64,000 nt of DNA from Jeotgalicoccus meleagridis (lineage in GTDB: Bacteria; Bacillota; Bacilli; Staphylococcales; Salinicoccaceae): NCBI RefSeq assembly GCF_903994045.1, contig NZ_CAJEWD010000003.1, positions 62,001 to 126,000 of the forward strand, given 5' to 3'. Below the pieces are notes generated by a model. The model was given only the letters and a program-made list of their open reading frames with translations. It was not told the DNA's origin and searched no databases. This document shows, in pieces, positions 53,983-63,193 of the stretch. Position 1 is the stretch's first letter, and each line of letters starts with the position of its first letter. The position numbers and the translations under genes were made by a program.

Positions 53983-54861
53983 TTATTTCTTATCTATACT
54001 GCGGAAGATTCCGAGTCCCTTACTTCCTATTCCTCCATGCACACCAAGTGCAGGTGTTAAATAGCCTACCCTACAACTAATGCCAGGATATAGATTTTCA
54101 AATCGTTGTTTCAACTGTTCAGCTTCTTCAGCAATGTCCCCATGTGCAATCGCAATTTTAATTTTTCCATTAAATCGCTCCATTGCTTCTTCTATTAGGT
54201 TTTCCCAAAGTTTAATCACTCTACTATTAGTCCTTACCTTATCAAAAGGCTTAACTTGCCCGCCATCAGTGAAGTGAACAATCGGCTTAATTTTAAATAA
54301 GCTACCTATAAAGGCACTACCCGCTCCAAGACGACCACCTTTAACTAGGTAATTTAAGTCATCGACAGCAAGATAAATTTTAGTATCTTTAACTAAGTCT
54401 CTAATCTCCGCAACTGTCGTTTCGACATCCTCGCCACTTTCTATCAATTTAATCGTTTCTGATAGTAGATGTTCGATAATAAAAGAGGTGCCTTCTGAGT
54501 CTATTAAATGGTAAGATATTTTGCCTTCCTCAGCATATTCTTCCAACACCATCTTAGCACTCTGATAAGTCCCACTAATTTTACTACCTATATGAATAGC
54601 AATGACAGTGTCATAACCTTTGTTTATAATTTCATCCAAAACATCATAATATTCTCCAATTTGAGGTTGGGACGATTTTGGAATTTCTTTTTCATTTGCC
54701 AAACGACGGTAAAATGATTTTAATTGATCTTCATCAGTCGTATCTTTAAAAATAGACCCATCACTAAAAGTAACAGATAAGTGCACCTGATATACATCTG
54801 AATGGTTTCTTAAGTCGTCTGACAGGCTAGCTGTACTATCGACGATATAGGCAATTTTCAT
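53983..54861 (-). CDS. DegV-family fatty-acid-binding protein
   Basis: A 292-residue DegV protein; related FakB proteins present fatty acids to the kinase FakA for incorporation into phospholipids. The N-terminal IAYIVDSTASLSDDL, SSQPQIGEYYDVL, and IHIGSKISGTYQSA (the fatty-acid carboxylate site Ser/Thr) and the C-terminal histidine near HGGIGSKGLG are seen. I start at 54861 with GGAGGG six bases upstream. fakA is not in the window. Confidence 0.85.
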   Translation of the reverse strand: MKIAYIVDSTASLSDDLRNHSDVYQVHLSVTFSDGSIFKDTTDEDQLKSFYRRLANEKEIPKSSQPQIGEYYDVLDEIINKGYDTVIAIHIGSKISGTYQSAKMVLEEYAEEGKISYHLIDSEGTSFIIEHLLSETIKLIESGEDVETTVAEIRDLVKDTKIYLAVDDLNYLVKGGRLGAGSAFIGSLFKIKPIVHFTDGGQVKPFDKVRTNSRVIKLWENLIEEAMERFNGKIKIAIAHGDIAEEAEQLKQRFENLYPGISCRVGYLTPALGVHGGIGSKGLGIFRSIDKK

Positions 54862-55043
54862 AAACATCCCTCCGTTCATCTAATCATTAATTATTATATT
54901 AGATATACAATAATAAGTATATCAATAACTGTTTTAGTCAACATTAGATGGACTTTCTTAAAAGAATTATATAAACTTTTAATAACTGCTTGAAAGCTTC
55001 GTCTTCAGCAGTATTAATTTCACAAAATATGGGAGGGTTTTCA

Positions 55044-56570
55044 ATGAAAGAGAAAAAGGGGTTATTCCAGAAATTTCTAGACGTCGTTGAACGTCTTGGT
55101 AATAAGCTACCTGATCCTTTTGCACTATTTTTAGGACTTGCATTCTTAGTTATTATTATCTCTTGGATTTTTAGCATGTTCGATGCGTCCGTAATTCACC
55201 CGGGTAACGGAGAAGAATTACCGATTAACAACTTACTTTCTGGAGCTGGTTTACAGTTTATCTTAACTTCCATGTTAGAGAACTTCACTGGTTTCGCACC
55301 ACTCGGCCTTGTACTAGCGATGATGCTTGGTATTGGTCTTGCAGAAAAAGTTGGGCTTTTAGATTATGCGATTCGTAAAACAATCTTAAAATCACCACCT
55401 GCCTTAGTTACATATACAGTAGTATTTGTAGGTATTATGGGTAACTTAGCTTCTGATGCTGCTGCAGTTATCATTCCACCACTAGGCGCTTTGGTCTTCT
55501 ACAAATTAGGTAGACACCCTCTCGCTGGTTTAGCAGCAGGTTTCGCTGGTGCTGGTGCTGGATTTACAGCTAACCTTTTCATCGCTGGTACTGATGTACT
55601 CTTAGCTGGTATCTCGACAGAAGCAGCTCGTTTAATCGATGATACTATCACAATCACTCCAGTTGATAACTGGTACTTTAATATTATTTCAACCTTTATG
55701 CTGACGATTGTCGGTGGTCTCTTAACTTCACGCTTTGTTGAGCCTCGTCTTGGTAAATATGAAGGTGAAAGTGTCGAAGATGATAATGAAGAAGAACTAC
55801 CTAACGCTAAAAAAGGTCTTATCGCTGCTGTCATTATAGGTGCGGTTTACTGGGGAGTTATCATCGTAGTAATCTTCCTACCAAACAGCCCACTGACAAA
55901 TGAAGAAGGCGGTATTATACCTTCTCCGTTCATTGATGGTATCGTACCTATTATTTTAATATTCTTTATGCTTATTGGTATCGCATTTGGTATTGTAACT
56001 GGCAAGATTAAATCTACCAAAGATGCGACTAAATATATGACTGAGTCCATTAAAGACATGGCCGGTTATATTGTTCTCGTATTCGCAATTGCGCAGTTTA
56101 TCGCTTACTTTAACTGGTCAAACCTCGGAACTTGGTTAGCAGTAAATGGAGCAGAATTCTTAGAAAGTGTCGAATTTACAGGAATTGGGTTAATCATAGG
56201 TTATGTTATCTTTACAGCATTACTTAACTTCCTAATTACATCTGGTTCTGCCAAATGGGCGATTGAAGCACCTATATTTGTTCCAATGTTTATGCAACTC
56301 GGCTATGATCCAGCCTTTACACAAGCTGCCTATCGTATCGCCGATTCATCAATCAACATTGTAACTCCGCTCTTCCCTTATATGGTGATTATCTTAGCCT
56401 TCATGCAGCGCTATGATAAGAATGCGAATATCGGTACTTATATGTCTCTTATGATTCCATATTCTCTTGTATTCTTGATTGCATGGATTATTTTATTAGC
56501 AATATTCTACTTCACTGGAATGCCTTTAGGTCCTGGTGTATCAGTATTCTTAGAAGATCGCGTTCAATAA
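55044..56570 (+). CDS. abgT: AbgT-family p-aminobenzoyl-glutamate transporter
   Basis: A 508-residue membrane protein of the AbgT family with about 9-11 helices. The conserved NLASDAAAVIIPPLGALVF near residue 130, AGAGAGFTANLFIAGTDVLLAGIS near 165 and FLITSGSAKWAIEAPIFVPM near 400 fit. AbgT proteins import p-aminobenzoyl-glutamate, a folate breakdown product; some others export sulfonamides. It is followed 17 bases later by an AbgA-like hydrolase, supporting uptake and salvage. GGGAGGG precedes the ATG at 55044. Confidence 0.88.
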   Translation: MKEKKGLFQKFLDVVERLGNKLPDPFALFLGLAFLVIIISWIFSMFDASVIHPGNGEELPINNLLSGAGLQFILTSMLENFTGFAPLGLVLAMMLGIGLAEKVGLLDYAIRKTILKSPPALVTYTVVFVGIMGNLASDAAAVIIPPLGALVFYKLGRHPLAGLAAGFAGAGAGFTANLFIAGTDVLLAGISTEAARLIDDTITITPVDNWYFNIISTFMLTIVGGLLTSRFVEPRLGKYEGESVEDDNEEELPNAKKGLIAAVIIGAVYWGVIIVVIFLPNSPLTNEEGGIIPSPFIDGIVPIILIFFMLIGIAFGIVTGKIKSTKDATKYMTESIKDMAGYIVLVFAIAQFIAYFNWSNLGTWLAVNGAEFLESVEFTGIGLIIGYVIFTALLNFLITSGSAKWAIEAPIFVPMFMQLGYDPAFTQAAYRIADSSINIVTPLFPYMVIILAFMQRYDKNANIGTYMSLMIPYSLVFLIAWIILLAIFYFTGMPLGPGVSVFLEDRVQ

Positions 56571-56587
56571 GAATAGGAGTGTCATAA

Positions 56588-57856
56588 ATGACTTTAAAAA
56601 AACAGTTAATAGAATGGCGTAGAGATTTCCATCAATATCCTGAATTAGGATTTTTAGAAATGCGTACCGCATCGATTGTTGCGAACACCTTAGAATCATT
56701 TGGAATTGACTTCAAAATAGGTAAGGAAGTAATGAACCCTGATTTTACTATGGGGAAACCAAGTGAGGAAGCTACACAACAGCATTACGAATGGGCAAAA
56801 GCTCACGGTGCAATCGATAAATACCTAGAGCAAGTTAAAGACGGCTATACTGGTATTGTTGCTACTATTGATAGTAAAAAAACGGGTCCGACTGTAGCAT
56901 TTAGAGTTGATATGGATGCACTACCGATTTTTGAAGCGGAAGATAATGATCATTTTCCAGTTAAAGAAGGATTCCGCTCTAAAAATACGGAAATGCATGC
57001 CTGTGGCCATGATGTCCATACTGCAATCGGCTTGGGGCTCGCAAAACTCTTATCGGAACAAATCAATGAATTAAACGGTAAGGTAAAAATCATTTTTCAA
57101 CCTGCAGAAGAAGGCACTCGTGGTGCACGTTCTATGACAGAAGCAGGCGTCGTTGACGATGTAGATTACTTCGTCGCATCACACATAGGTACTGGTATTC
57201 CGATGAATCATGTACTTGGTTCTAACAATGGCTTTTTGGCAACTTCAAAATTAGATATTACTTTTAAAGGGCGCTCATCCCATGCGGGTGGTAATCCTGA
57301 AGAAGGAAAAAACGCTATGTTAGCTGCAGCTAATGCTGTGATTAACTTAAATGCAATACCTCGACATTCAGGTGGTGCAACTCGTGTCAATGTCGGAGAG
57401 TTACATGCTGGTAGTTCACGTAATGCTATAGCAGACTTTGCGACTTTAAAAGCTGAAATTAGGGGTACAACTTCTGAAATTAATGACTACATGCAGAACT
57501 ACGCTGAATCCATCATCAAGGGTGCAGCTCAAATGTTCCAAGTTGATTATACAATTGATGTTGTCGGTGCAGGTAAGAGTGCAAAAGGAAATACTGAACT
57601 TGCACAAATCGTCATTGATGCAGCAAAAAACAACAATTTGGAAACTACCTTAGAAGAAGCTAAGCCAAGTGGTAGTGAGGATGCAACCTTCTTTATCAAC
57701 CGTGTTCAAGACAAGGGGGGACTAGCAACCTATACTATCTTTGGTACAGATCTTGCAGCTGGTCATCATAATGAACGCTTTGATGTTAACGAAGACAGCA
57801 TGGAACCTGCTGTTTTAACCTTACTTGAAACTGCAAAACGATTAACAAAGCAATAA
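56588..57856 (+). CDS. abgA: M20D amidohydrolase, p-aminobenzoyl-glutamate hydrolase AbgA-like
   Basis: A 422-residue metallopeptidase. The two-metal ligands are in HACGHDVH (near 138), PAEEGTRGA (near 175) and SHIGTG, with GHHNERFDVNE near the end. A segment near residues 50-85 (NPDFTMGKPSEEATQQHYEW) is an insertion typical of AbgA. In E. coli AbgA works as a heterodimer with AbgB; no abgB is here, so the enzyme may act alone or with another M20 protein. It is in an operon with abgT and ends at a strong terminator. Confidence 0.85.
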   Translation: MTLKKQLIEWRRDFHQYPELGFLEMRTASIVANTLESFGIDFKIGKEVMNPDFTMGKPSEEATQQHYEWAKAHGAIDKYLEQVKDGYTGIVATIDSKKTGPTVAFRVDMDALPIFEAEDNDHFPVKEGFRSKNTEMHACGHDVHTAIGLGLAKLLSEQINELNGKVKIIFQPAEEGTRGARSMTEAGVVDDVDYFVASHIGTGIPMNHVLGSNNGFLATSKLDITFKGRSSHAGGNPEEGKNAMLAAANAVINLNAIPRHSGGATRVNVGELHAGSSRNAIADFATLKAEIRGTTSEINDYMQNYAESIIKGAAQMFQVDYTIDVVGAGKSAKGNTELAQIVIDAAKNNNLETTLEEAKPSGSEDATFFINRVQDKGGLATYTIFGTDLAAGHHNERFDVNEDSMEPAVLTLLETAKRLTKQ

Positions 57857-57863
57857 TTTAAAC

Positions 57864-57898
57864 AAAACGGCTAAAAATAAAACTTTTAGCCGTTTTTT
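57864..57898 (+). terminator. Terminator after abgA
   Basis: A 13-bp stem (AAAACGGCTAAAA and complement) with a 7-base loop, then T6. Confidence 0.9.
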
Positions 57899-58038
57899 GT
57901 GTTTACATGAAGGAATTAAAGGCTATTGAATATTAATGTGATAGAGGCGCTAGTGTAAAATAACACCTTGATATTAATTCCAGCTAGTGTTAGTATCAAT
58001 CGTTGTGTCAAAAATATGAATGAACTAGGAGTGATGTA

Positions 58039-59667
58039 ATGGCAAAAGACTTGCCAGAAACTGAAAAACCACAAAAAATTTCTTACGTATTCTTATATGC
58101 CGGTATCATTATAGGCCTACTTGTAATCGTTGGGGCTATATTCCCGAATCAATTTGGTGACGTTACTGGTACTTTATCTAACTGGGTAACAGATTACTTT
58201 GGTTGGTATTACATGATTTTAGTAACTATAATTGTTCTGTTTTCTATTTTCCTTATCTTTAGTCCTATCGGTAAATTGAAGCTAGGTAAACCAGATGATG
58301 AACCAGAGTTTAGAACAGTCTCTTGGATTGCTATGCTTTTCTCTGCAGGTATGGGGATTGGTTTAGTGTTCTACGGAGCAGGGGAACCTATTTCTCACTA
58401 TTTAGCACCACCTACAGCAGAACCTGAAACGATTCAGGCGCTAGAAGAATCAATGCACTCTACCTTCCTTCACTACGGAATTCATGCTTGGGCTATATAC
58501 GGTATTGTTGGTCTTTGCTTATCCTATGCAAGCTTTAGAAAAGGTGAAGTTGGACTACTTTCTAAAACTTTACGTCCACTCTTTGGCGACCGTGTTGATG
58601 GTTGGTTAGGTGTTGTTGTTGACGTTTTAGCAGTATTCGCAACTGTTATTGGGGTTGCTGTTTCTCTAGGTATTGGAGCAATACAAATCAATGGTGGTCT
58701 AAACTATCTCTTTGGAGTCCCAGTTGGCTTATTGAGTCAAGCTGTGATTATCGCTGTTGTCACAGTTCTATTCTTATATAGTGCATGGAGTGGCCTGAGT
58801 AAAGGGATTCAATATTTAAGTAACACCAACATGATTTTAGCTGGAATCTTATTCGCTATTATTTTAATTGTTGGTCCAACTATGATGATCTTAAATATTA
58901 TGACAAGTAGTACTGGTGGCTACTTAAGTTCTATCGTTTTCAACAGTTTCGATGTCGCACCACTTAATCCTCAAAAGTCTGAATGGTTAAGCTCTTGGAC
59001 TATTTATTATTGGGGTTGGTGGATGAGCTGGAGTCCATTTGTTGGTATATTTATTGCCCGTGTATCTAAAGGACGTACAATCAGAGAGTTCATTATCGCT
59101 GTATTATTAGTACCAACAGTGATTGGAATAGTTTGGTTCAGTGTCTTTGGTGTAACAGGTATAGATGCCGGACTTAAAAATCCTAAAGTCTTTGAAATGG
59201 CGACAGAAGTCCAACTGTTTGAAGTATTTTCTACCTTACCGTTAGGTACCATTCTGTCAATTGTAGCGATCTTACTAGTATCAATATTCTTTATTACATC
59301 TGCTGACTCTGCGACCTTTGTTCTTGGTATGCAAACCTCTCATGGTAGCTTAAACCCATCAGGAAGAACAAAAGTTATCTGGGGTCTATCACTATCTGCT
59401 ATTGCATTTACCTTACTTGCAGCTGGTGGTGAGACAGGACTAAACGCATTGCAATCTGCAGCAATTATTTCTGCTTTACCATTTAGTTTTGTCCTGATCA
59501 TGATGATGATCGCCTTTTACAAAGATGCTAACAATGAACGTAAATATCTTGGTCTATCAATTACACCAAGTAAAGAGCGTATGCGCACTTATAAAGAAAT
59601 TTCACATGAAGAATATCAAGAAGAACTCGAAGCCTATGCTGATGAAGATAGACCTCGTGGTGTCTAA
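58039..59667 (+). CDS. BCCT-family transporter (glycine betaine/choline type)
   Basis: A 542-residue carrier with 12 helices of the betaine/choline/carnitine family, like OpuD and BetP. The signature GMGIGLVFYGAGEPISHY (about 109-126) and the aromatic betaine site WTIYYWGWWMSWSPFVG (about 325-341) are complete. Such carriers import osmoprotectants with Na+. The cytoplasmic tail is acidic and short. The AGGAG site is 9 bases upstream. It stands alone; the 180-base upstream spacer shows no clear regulator site. Confidence 0.9.
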   Translation: MAKDLPETEKPQKISYVFLYAGIIIGLLVIVGAIFPNQFGDVTGTLSNWVTDYFGWYYMILVTIIVLFSIFLIFSPIGKLKLGKPDDEPEFRTVSWIAMLFSAGMGIGLVFYGAGEPISHYLAPPTAEPETIQALEESMHSTFLHYGIHAWAIYGIVGLCLSYASFRKGEVGLLSKTLRPLFGDRVDGWLGVVVDVLAVFATVIGVAVSLGIGAIQINGGLNYLFGVPVGLLSQAVIIAVVTVLFLYSAWSGLSKGIQYLSNTNMILAGILFAIILIVGPTMMILNIMTSSTGGYLSSIVFNSFDVAPLNPQKSEWLSSWTIYYWGWWMSWSPFVGIFIARVSKGRTIREFIIAVLLVPTVIGIVWFSVFGVTGIDAGLKNPKVFEMATEVQLFEVFSTLPLGTILSIVAILLVSIFFITSADSATFVLGMQTSHGSLNPSGRTKVIWGLSLSAIAFTLLAAGGETGLNALQSAAIISALPFSFVLIMMMIAFYKDANNERKYLGLSITPSKERMRTYKEISHEEYQEELEAYADEDRPRGV

Positions 59668-59672
59668 AAAAT

Positions 59673-59705
59673 AAAGGAATCTCCTTAATGGAGATTCCTT
59701 TTTTC
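59673..59705. terminator. Bidirectional terminator after the BCCT gene
   Basis: A perfect 12-bp stem (AAAGGAATCTCC) with a 5-base loop and T6; the minus-strand enzyme gene ends two bases later. Confidence 0.9.
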
Positions 59706-59706
59706 T

Positions 59707-60813
59707 TTACTGTAATTTACCTTGTGCGGCAATATCTATTGTCTCTACTACTTCATCATCTCTAAGTAGATAAGCTTTATGATAAAGATTGGATACCGGA
59801 CAAATATGATTCGGTATAATTCTTACCTTGTCTCCAATTGAAACATTTTGCCTAAATTCTCTATTGTAAATAATGGCGTGTTCATCGAAGACATCATCCA
59901 CAAAGACATTTTCAAATTCCTTAATTCTTCCTAGACCTTCAGTTTTGGTGATCCCTTTGTTTCTGGTCTGTTTGGTGAGTCCTTTTGCACCCACATCAGT
60001 GATTACTCTTTCATTCGTCGGTTTAGAAATTACAGTTGTTAAGACAGATGCTGCCGAATGCTCGTATGTGCCAATGGCGTTTGATTGTGAACAATCCATC
60101 AGTATATAAGTGCCTGGTCTAATTTCAGTTACACCTTCTGGTATATCAAAACCAAACATCATTGGTGGTGTCGAGCCAATTGACACTATTTGGATTTCAA
60201 AGCCCATATCACGAGCAAGATCACTAAAGTAGAGTGTACGCGTTGTTGCTGTTGTGAAAATATCGTAACAATCAGCCTTGTCAACAGCCTTATAAGAATG
60301 TCCGTCATGAGAAAATATGCCGACTAATTCTACATTATGACACGTTTTAATGTGTTCAAGCAGTCTCTTAAAATCTAATTCCTCTATTACTCCTGAGCGC
60401 TCTTCCCCCACTTCTATTTCTATTAAAACTCTAGCCTTCTTATTCGCACCTTCAAATACTTCCTCGATCTCATCTACATGTTCAATACAATCAATACCAA
60501 AAGAAATGTTTATTTTTTCAGCTAATTTTTTAATACGTTCTAATTTCTGTTTACCAACGATTTGGTTAGCGATAAAAATATCCTTTTGCCCATAAACTGC
60601 CATGATTTCCGCTTCACCGACTTTGGCTACCGTTATACCTTTAGCACCACTCTGCACTTGCTTCTCTGCAAGTTTTGGCATTTTATGAGTTTTAGTATGC
60701 GGTCGTAAATCAACCCCTTGTCGTTTAGCAAAAGTCGCCATATGTTCAATGTTCTGATCTAAAACCACTTCATCAATAACTAAGGCAGGTGTATCTATTT
60801 CTAAATAATTCAA
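59707..60813 (-). CDS. D-serine dehydratase-like / D-threonine aldolase-like PLP enzyme
   Basis: A 368-residue alanine-racemase-fold PLP enzyme of the DSD1 group. The PLP lysine is in RPHTKTHK (near 40), and a zinc pair is likely in NHICPVSNL (His and Cys, near 338), as in eukaryotic D-serine dehydratase. It should act on a beta-hydroxy D-amino acid. I choose a TTG start at 60813 with AAGGGGA 7 bases upstream; the ATG at 60834 lacks a ribosome site. The CDF zinc exporter gene lies just upstream (gap 27 bases), perhaps sharing the transcript. Confidence 0.75.
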   Translation of the reverse strand: MNYLEIDTPALVIDEVVLDQNIEHMATFAKRQGVDLRPHTKTHKMPKLAEKQVQSGAKGITVAKVGEAEIMAVYGQKDIFIANQIVGKQKLERIKKLAEKINISFGIDCIEHVDEIEEVFEGANKKARVLIEIEVGEERSGVIEELDFKRLLEHIKTCHNVELVGIFSHDGHSYKAVDKADCYDIFTTATTRTLYFSDLARDMGFEIQIVSIGSTPPMMFGFDIPEGVTEIRPGTYILMDCSQSNAIGTYEHSAASVLTTVISKPTNERVITDVGAKGLTKQTRNKGITKTEGLGRIKEFENVFVDDVFDEHAIIYNREFRQNVSIGDKVRIIPNHICPVSNLYHKAYLLRDDEVVETIDIAAQGKLQ

Positions 60814-60840
60814 AACAACATCCCCTTTTATCATAGTAAA

Positions 60841-61782
60841 TTAAGTTGTTTCAGAAACTTCTGCTATATCATCACATAGAATATGCCCACTATGTCGGTT
60901 GTGTTTACATTCAACTTGAAGTGTGACGTGATTGATATCTATTTCTTTCATCTTGCTTTCTACTGCTTGAATAATCTTTTGTGTTTCATGAACATTTAAC
61001 TGACCATTAACAACAATATGTCCACTCATGGCATTAAAGCCACTAGTAATTGTCCAGACATGAACGTGATGGACTCCTTCAACACCCTCAACTTCATTCA
61101 TTACCTTGGTCAGTTTATCGAGACTGATACCTTCTGGTACCCCCTCCATTAATACGTGTAATGATTGTCTAAGGACTCTCCAACCACTGACTGTAATTAA
61201 AATAGCAACAATCACACTAGCTAGTGGGTCCATAAAACCCCAACCAAAGAACATAATCGAGAGTGCTGCAACTATTGCCGCGACTGACCCAAACAAATCT
61301 CCTAAGACATGCAAGAAAGCACCTCGCATATTTAAGTTATCATGTGTGTCCCCAGAAGTGAGAATTTTTGCAACGATAAGATTAACTAACAAACCTATAA
61401 CTGCAATCACCAACATACCAGTCGATGCAATCTCCGGCGGATTAATAAAACGTCCGATCGCACCGATGAATATTGCTATGGCAATCACAATCAGCGTTGC
61501 TCCGTTGAACATTGCTGCTAAAATTTCAAATCTTTTATAACCAAAAGTTCTCTCAGTATCCGCTGTTCTTTCACCTATTTTAAAAGCCATGAGTGCAACC
61601 AGTAAGGATATGGCGTCACTGAGCATGTGTCCTGCATCACTCAGTAAAGCCAAACTATTGGTAAGTACTCCCCCAATAACCTCAACAAGCATAAATATCC
61701 CAATTAAAATTAAACTTACTGTTAAAGCTTTTTTATTCGCCCCATGAGTATGGTCATGGTGATGGGAATGATGTTCACTCAT
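60841..61782 (-). CDS. czcD: Cation diffusion facilitator, zinc/cobalt exporter (CzcD-type)
   Basis: A 313-residue CDF protein with six helices and a His-rich N-terminus (HHSHHHDHTHG, residues 4-14). The metal sites SDAGHMLSDA (TM2) and HVLGDLFGS (TM5) are intact, and the C-terminal ferredoxin-like domain binds further metal. Exports Zn2+ (or Co2+, Cd2+) against protons. No czrA-type repressor gene is adjacent. The ribosome site is weak (AGGTG). Confidence 0.88.
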   Translation of the reverse strand: MSEHHSHHHDHTHGANKKALTVSLILIGIFMLVEVIGGVLTNSLALLSDAGHMLSDAISLLVALMAFKIGERTADTERTFGYKRFEILAAMFNGATLIVIAIAIFIGAIGRFINPPEIASTGMLVIAVIGLLVNLIVAKILTSGDTHDNLNMRGAFLHVLGDLFGSVAAIVAALSIMFFGWGFMDPLASVIVAILITVSGWRVLRQSLHVLMEGVPEGISLDKLTKVMNEVEGVEGVHHVHVWTITSGFNAMSGHIVVNGQLNVHETQKIIQAVESKMKEIDINHVTLQVECKHNRHSGHILCDDIAEVSETT

Positions 61783-61890
61783 TTTTTCACCTCAATTCAG
61801 TTTGTTATGCTAGGCAATTATATTTTTCACATGTAAAATGTACGTATCAATATTTTACCATATTTTATAAGGTACAAAGGTGTCCTAACT

Positions 61891-63072
61891 ATGAAGCAAA
61901 AATATCAACTCTACTTACTATATAACAGTATCTTTTTAGTCTTTCTAGGAATTAGCTTAGTCATACCTGTTATGCCATCTATCATGAATGAACTCGATAT
62001 TTCTGGTTCAGGTGTCGGCTACTTAACAGCTGCATTTGCTATGACTCAACTTATCTTTTCACCTTTTACTGGACGAGCTGCAGATAAGTTCGGCCGTAAG
62101 ATAATCATTGTTATTGGGATGATTATCTTCGCTTTTTCTGAGCTTCTATTTGGTCTAGGTAATACCATTGAAGTTCTGTTTCTTTCACGTATACTCGGGG
62201 GCCTAGCTGGAGCTTTTATCATGCCAGCAGTGACTGCGTTTATCGTCGACTTAACAACTGAAAAAAATCGTGCACGCTCACTAGGTTATATGACCGCTGC
62301 TTTAAACTTCGGCTTTGTAATAGGCCCTGGAGTTGGTGGGATCTTAGCTGAGTTCGGCACACGCTTACCGTTCTTTGTAGCAGCCTTTCTCGGTATTATT
62401 TCAGCTGTTTTAGCTATATTCTTACTAACAGAACCCAAGAGAAAAACTGAAATTGCTGCAGATAAAACTGAAGTTAGCCCAAGTAATTTTAAAACCATAC
62501 TGACTCCGATATTCTTTATTGCTTTCTTAGTAATTTTTGTCTCGACCTTTGGTATGTCAGCGTTTGAATCTTTCTTCAGTCTATACTTTGATAGAAAACT
62601 TGGATTCACCCCTTTTGATATTGCCATTGCAATTACAGGTGGGGCAATTATTGGGGCGATTGCCCAGGTCGTTTTCTTTGAACCTTTAATAAGAAAACTT
62701 GGCGAAATTGCTCTAATTAGGATTTCGATTATTTATTCAGCCGTTCTTGTTTTTATCATTACCTTCATGGAATCATATTGGGCGGTCATGGCCATTGCCT
62801 TCATTATCTTTGTCGGTTTTGATTTGATTCGTCCAGCAGCAACGACCTTCTTGTCATACATTGCTGGAGATAACCAAGGCTTAGCTGGTGGTATGAACTC
62901 CTTCTTTACATCCTTAGCCAATGTTTTTGGCCCGATTATTGGTGGGATTTTATTCGACATTAACTTAGATTTACCATATTATTTCAGTGCCTTTGTCTTA
63001 GTCATTGGGTTTATTATTACAGTTGTCTTTTGGAAAGATCCAAGACGCACTTCATCTAGTTCTAAAGTCTGA
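61891..63072 (+). CDS. norA: NorA-type multidrug efflux transporter
   Basis: A 393-residue MFS protein that follows S. aureus NorA closely as I remember it: LYNSIFLVFLGISLVIPVMP at the start, SPFTGRAADKFGRK, the exporter C motif NFGFVIGPGVGGILAE near 135-150, FGMSAFESFFSLYF and GFDLIRPAATTFLSYIAG. It would expel fluoroquinolones, dyes and quaternary compounds with protons. AAGGTG precedes the ATG. Regulators mgrA/norG are not in the window. Confidence 0.85.
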   Translation: MKQKYQLYLLYNSIFLVFLGISLVIPVMPSIMNELDISGSGVGYLTAAFAMTQLIFSPFTGRAADKFGRKIIIVIGMIIFAFSELLFGLGNTIEVLFLSRILGGLAGAFIMPAVTAFIVDLTTEKNRARSLGYMTAALNFGFVIGPGVGGILAEFGTRLPFFVAAFLGIISAVLAIFLLTEPKRKTEIAADKTEVSPSNFKTILTPIFFIAFLVIFVSTFGMSAFESFFSLYFDRKLGFTPFDIAIAITGGAIIGAIAQVVFFEPLIRKLGEIALIRISIIYSAVLVFIITFMESYWAVMAIAFIIFVGFDLIRPAATTFLSYIAGDNQGLAGGMNSFFTSLANVFGPIIGGILFDINLDLPYYFSAFVLVIGFIITVVFWKDPRRTSSSSKV

Positions 63073-63193
63073 ATTAGCGTCTAAAACCACTTATATCGCA
63101 GTATATGACTTTTATTTTCAACCATCCTTATGCAATAATTAAGAAGATGAAAATATAAGACATTTTTCACAGACTAATGGAGGGTTTAATAAA

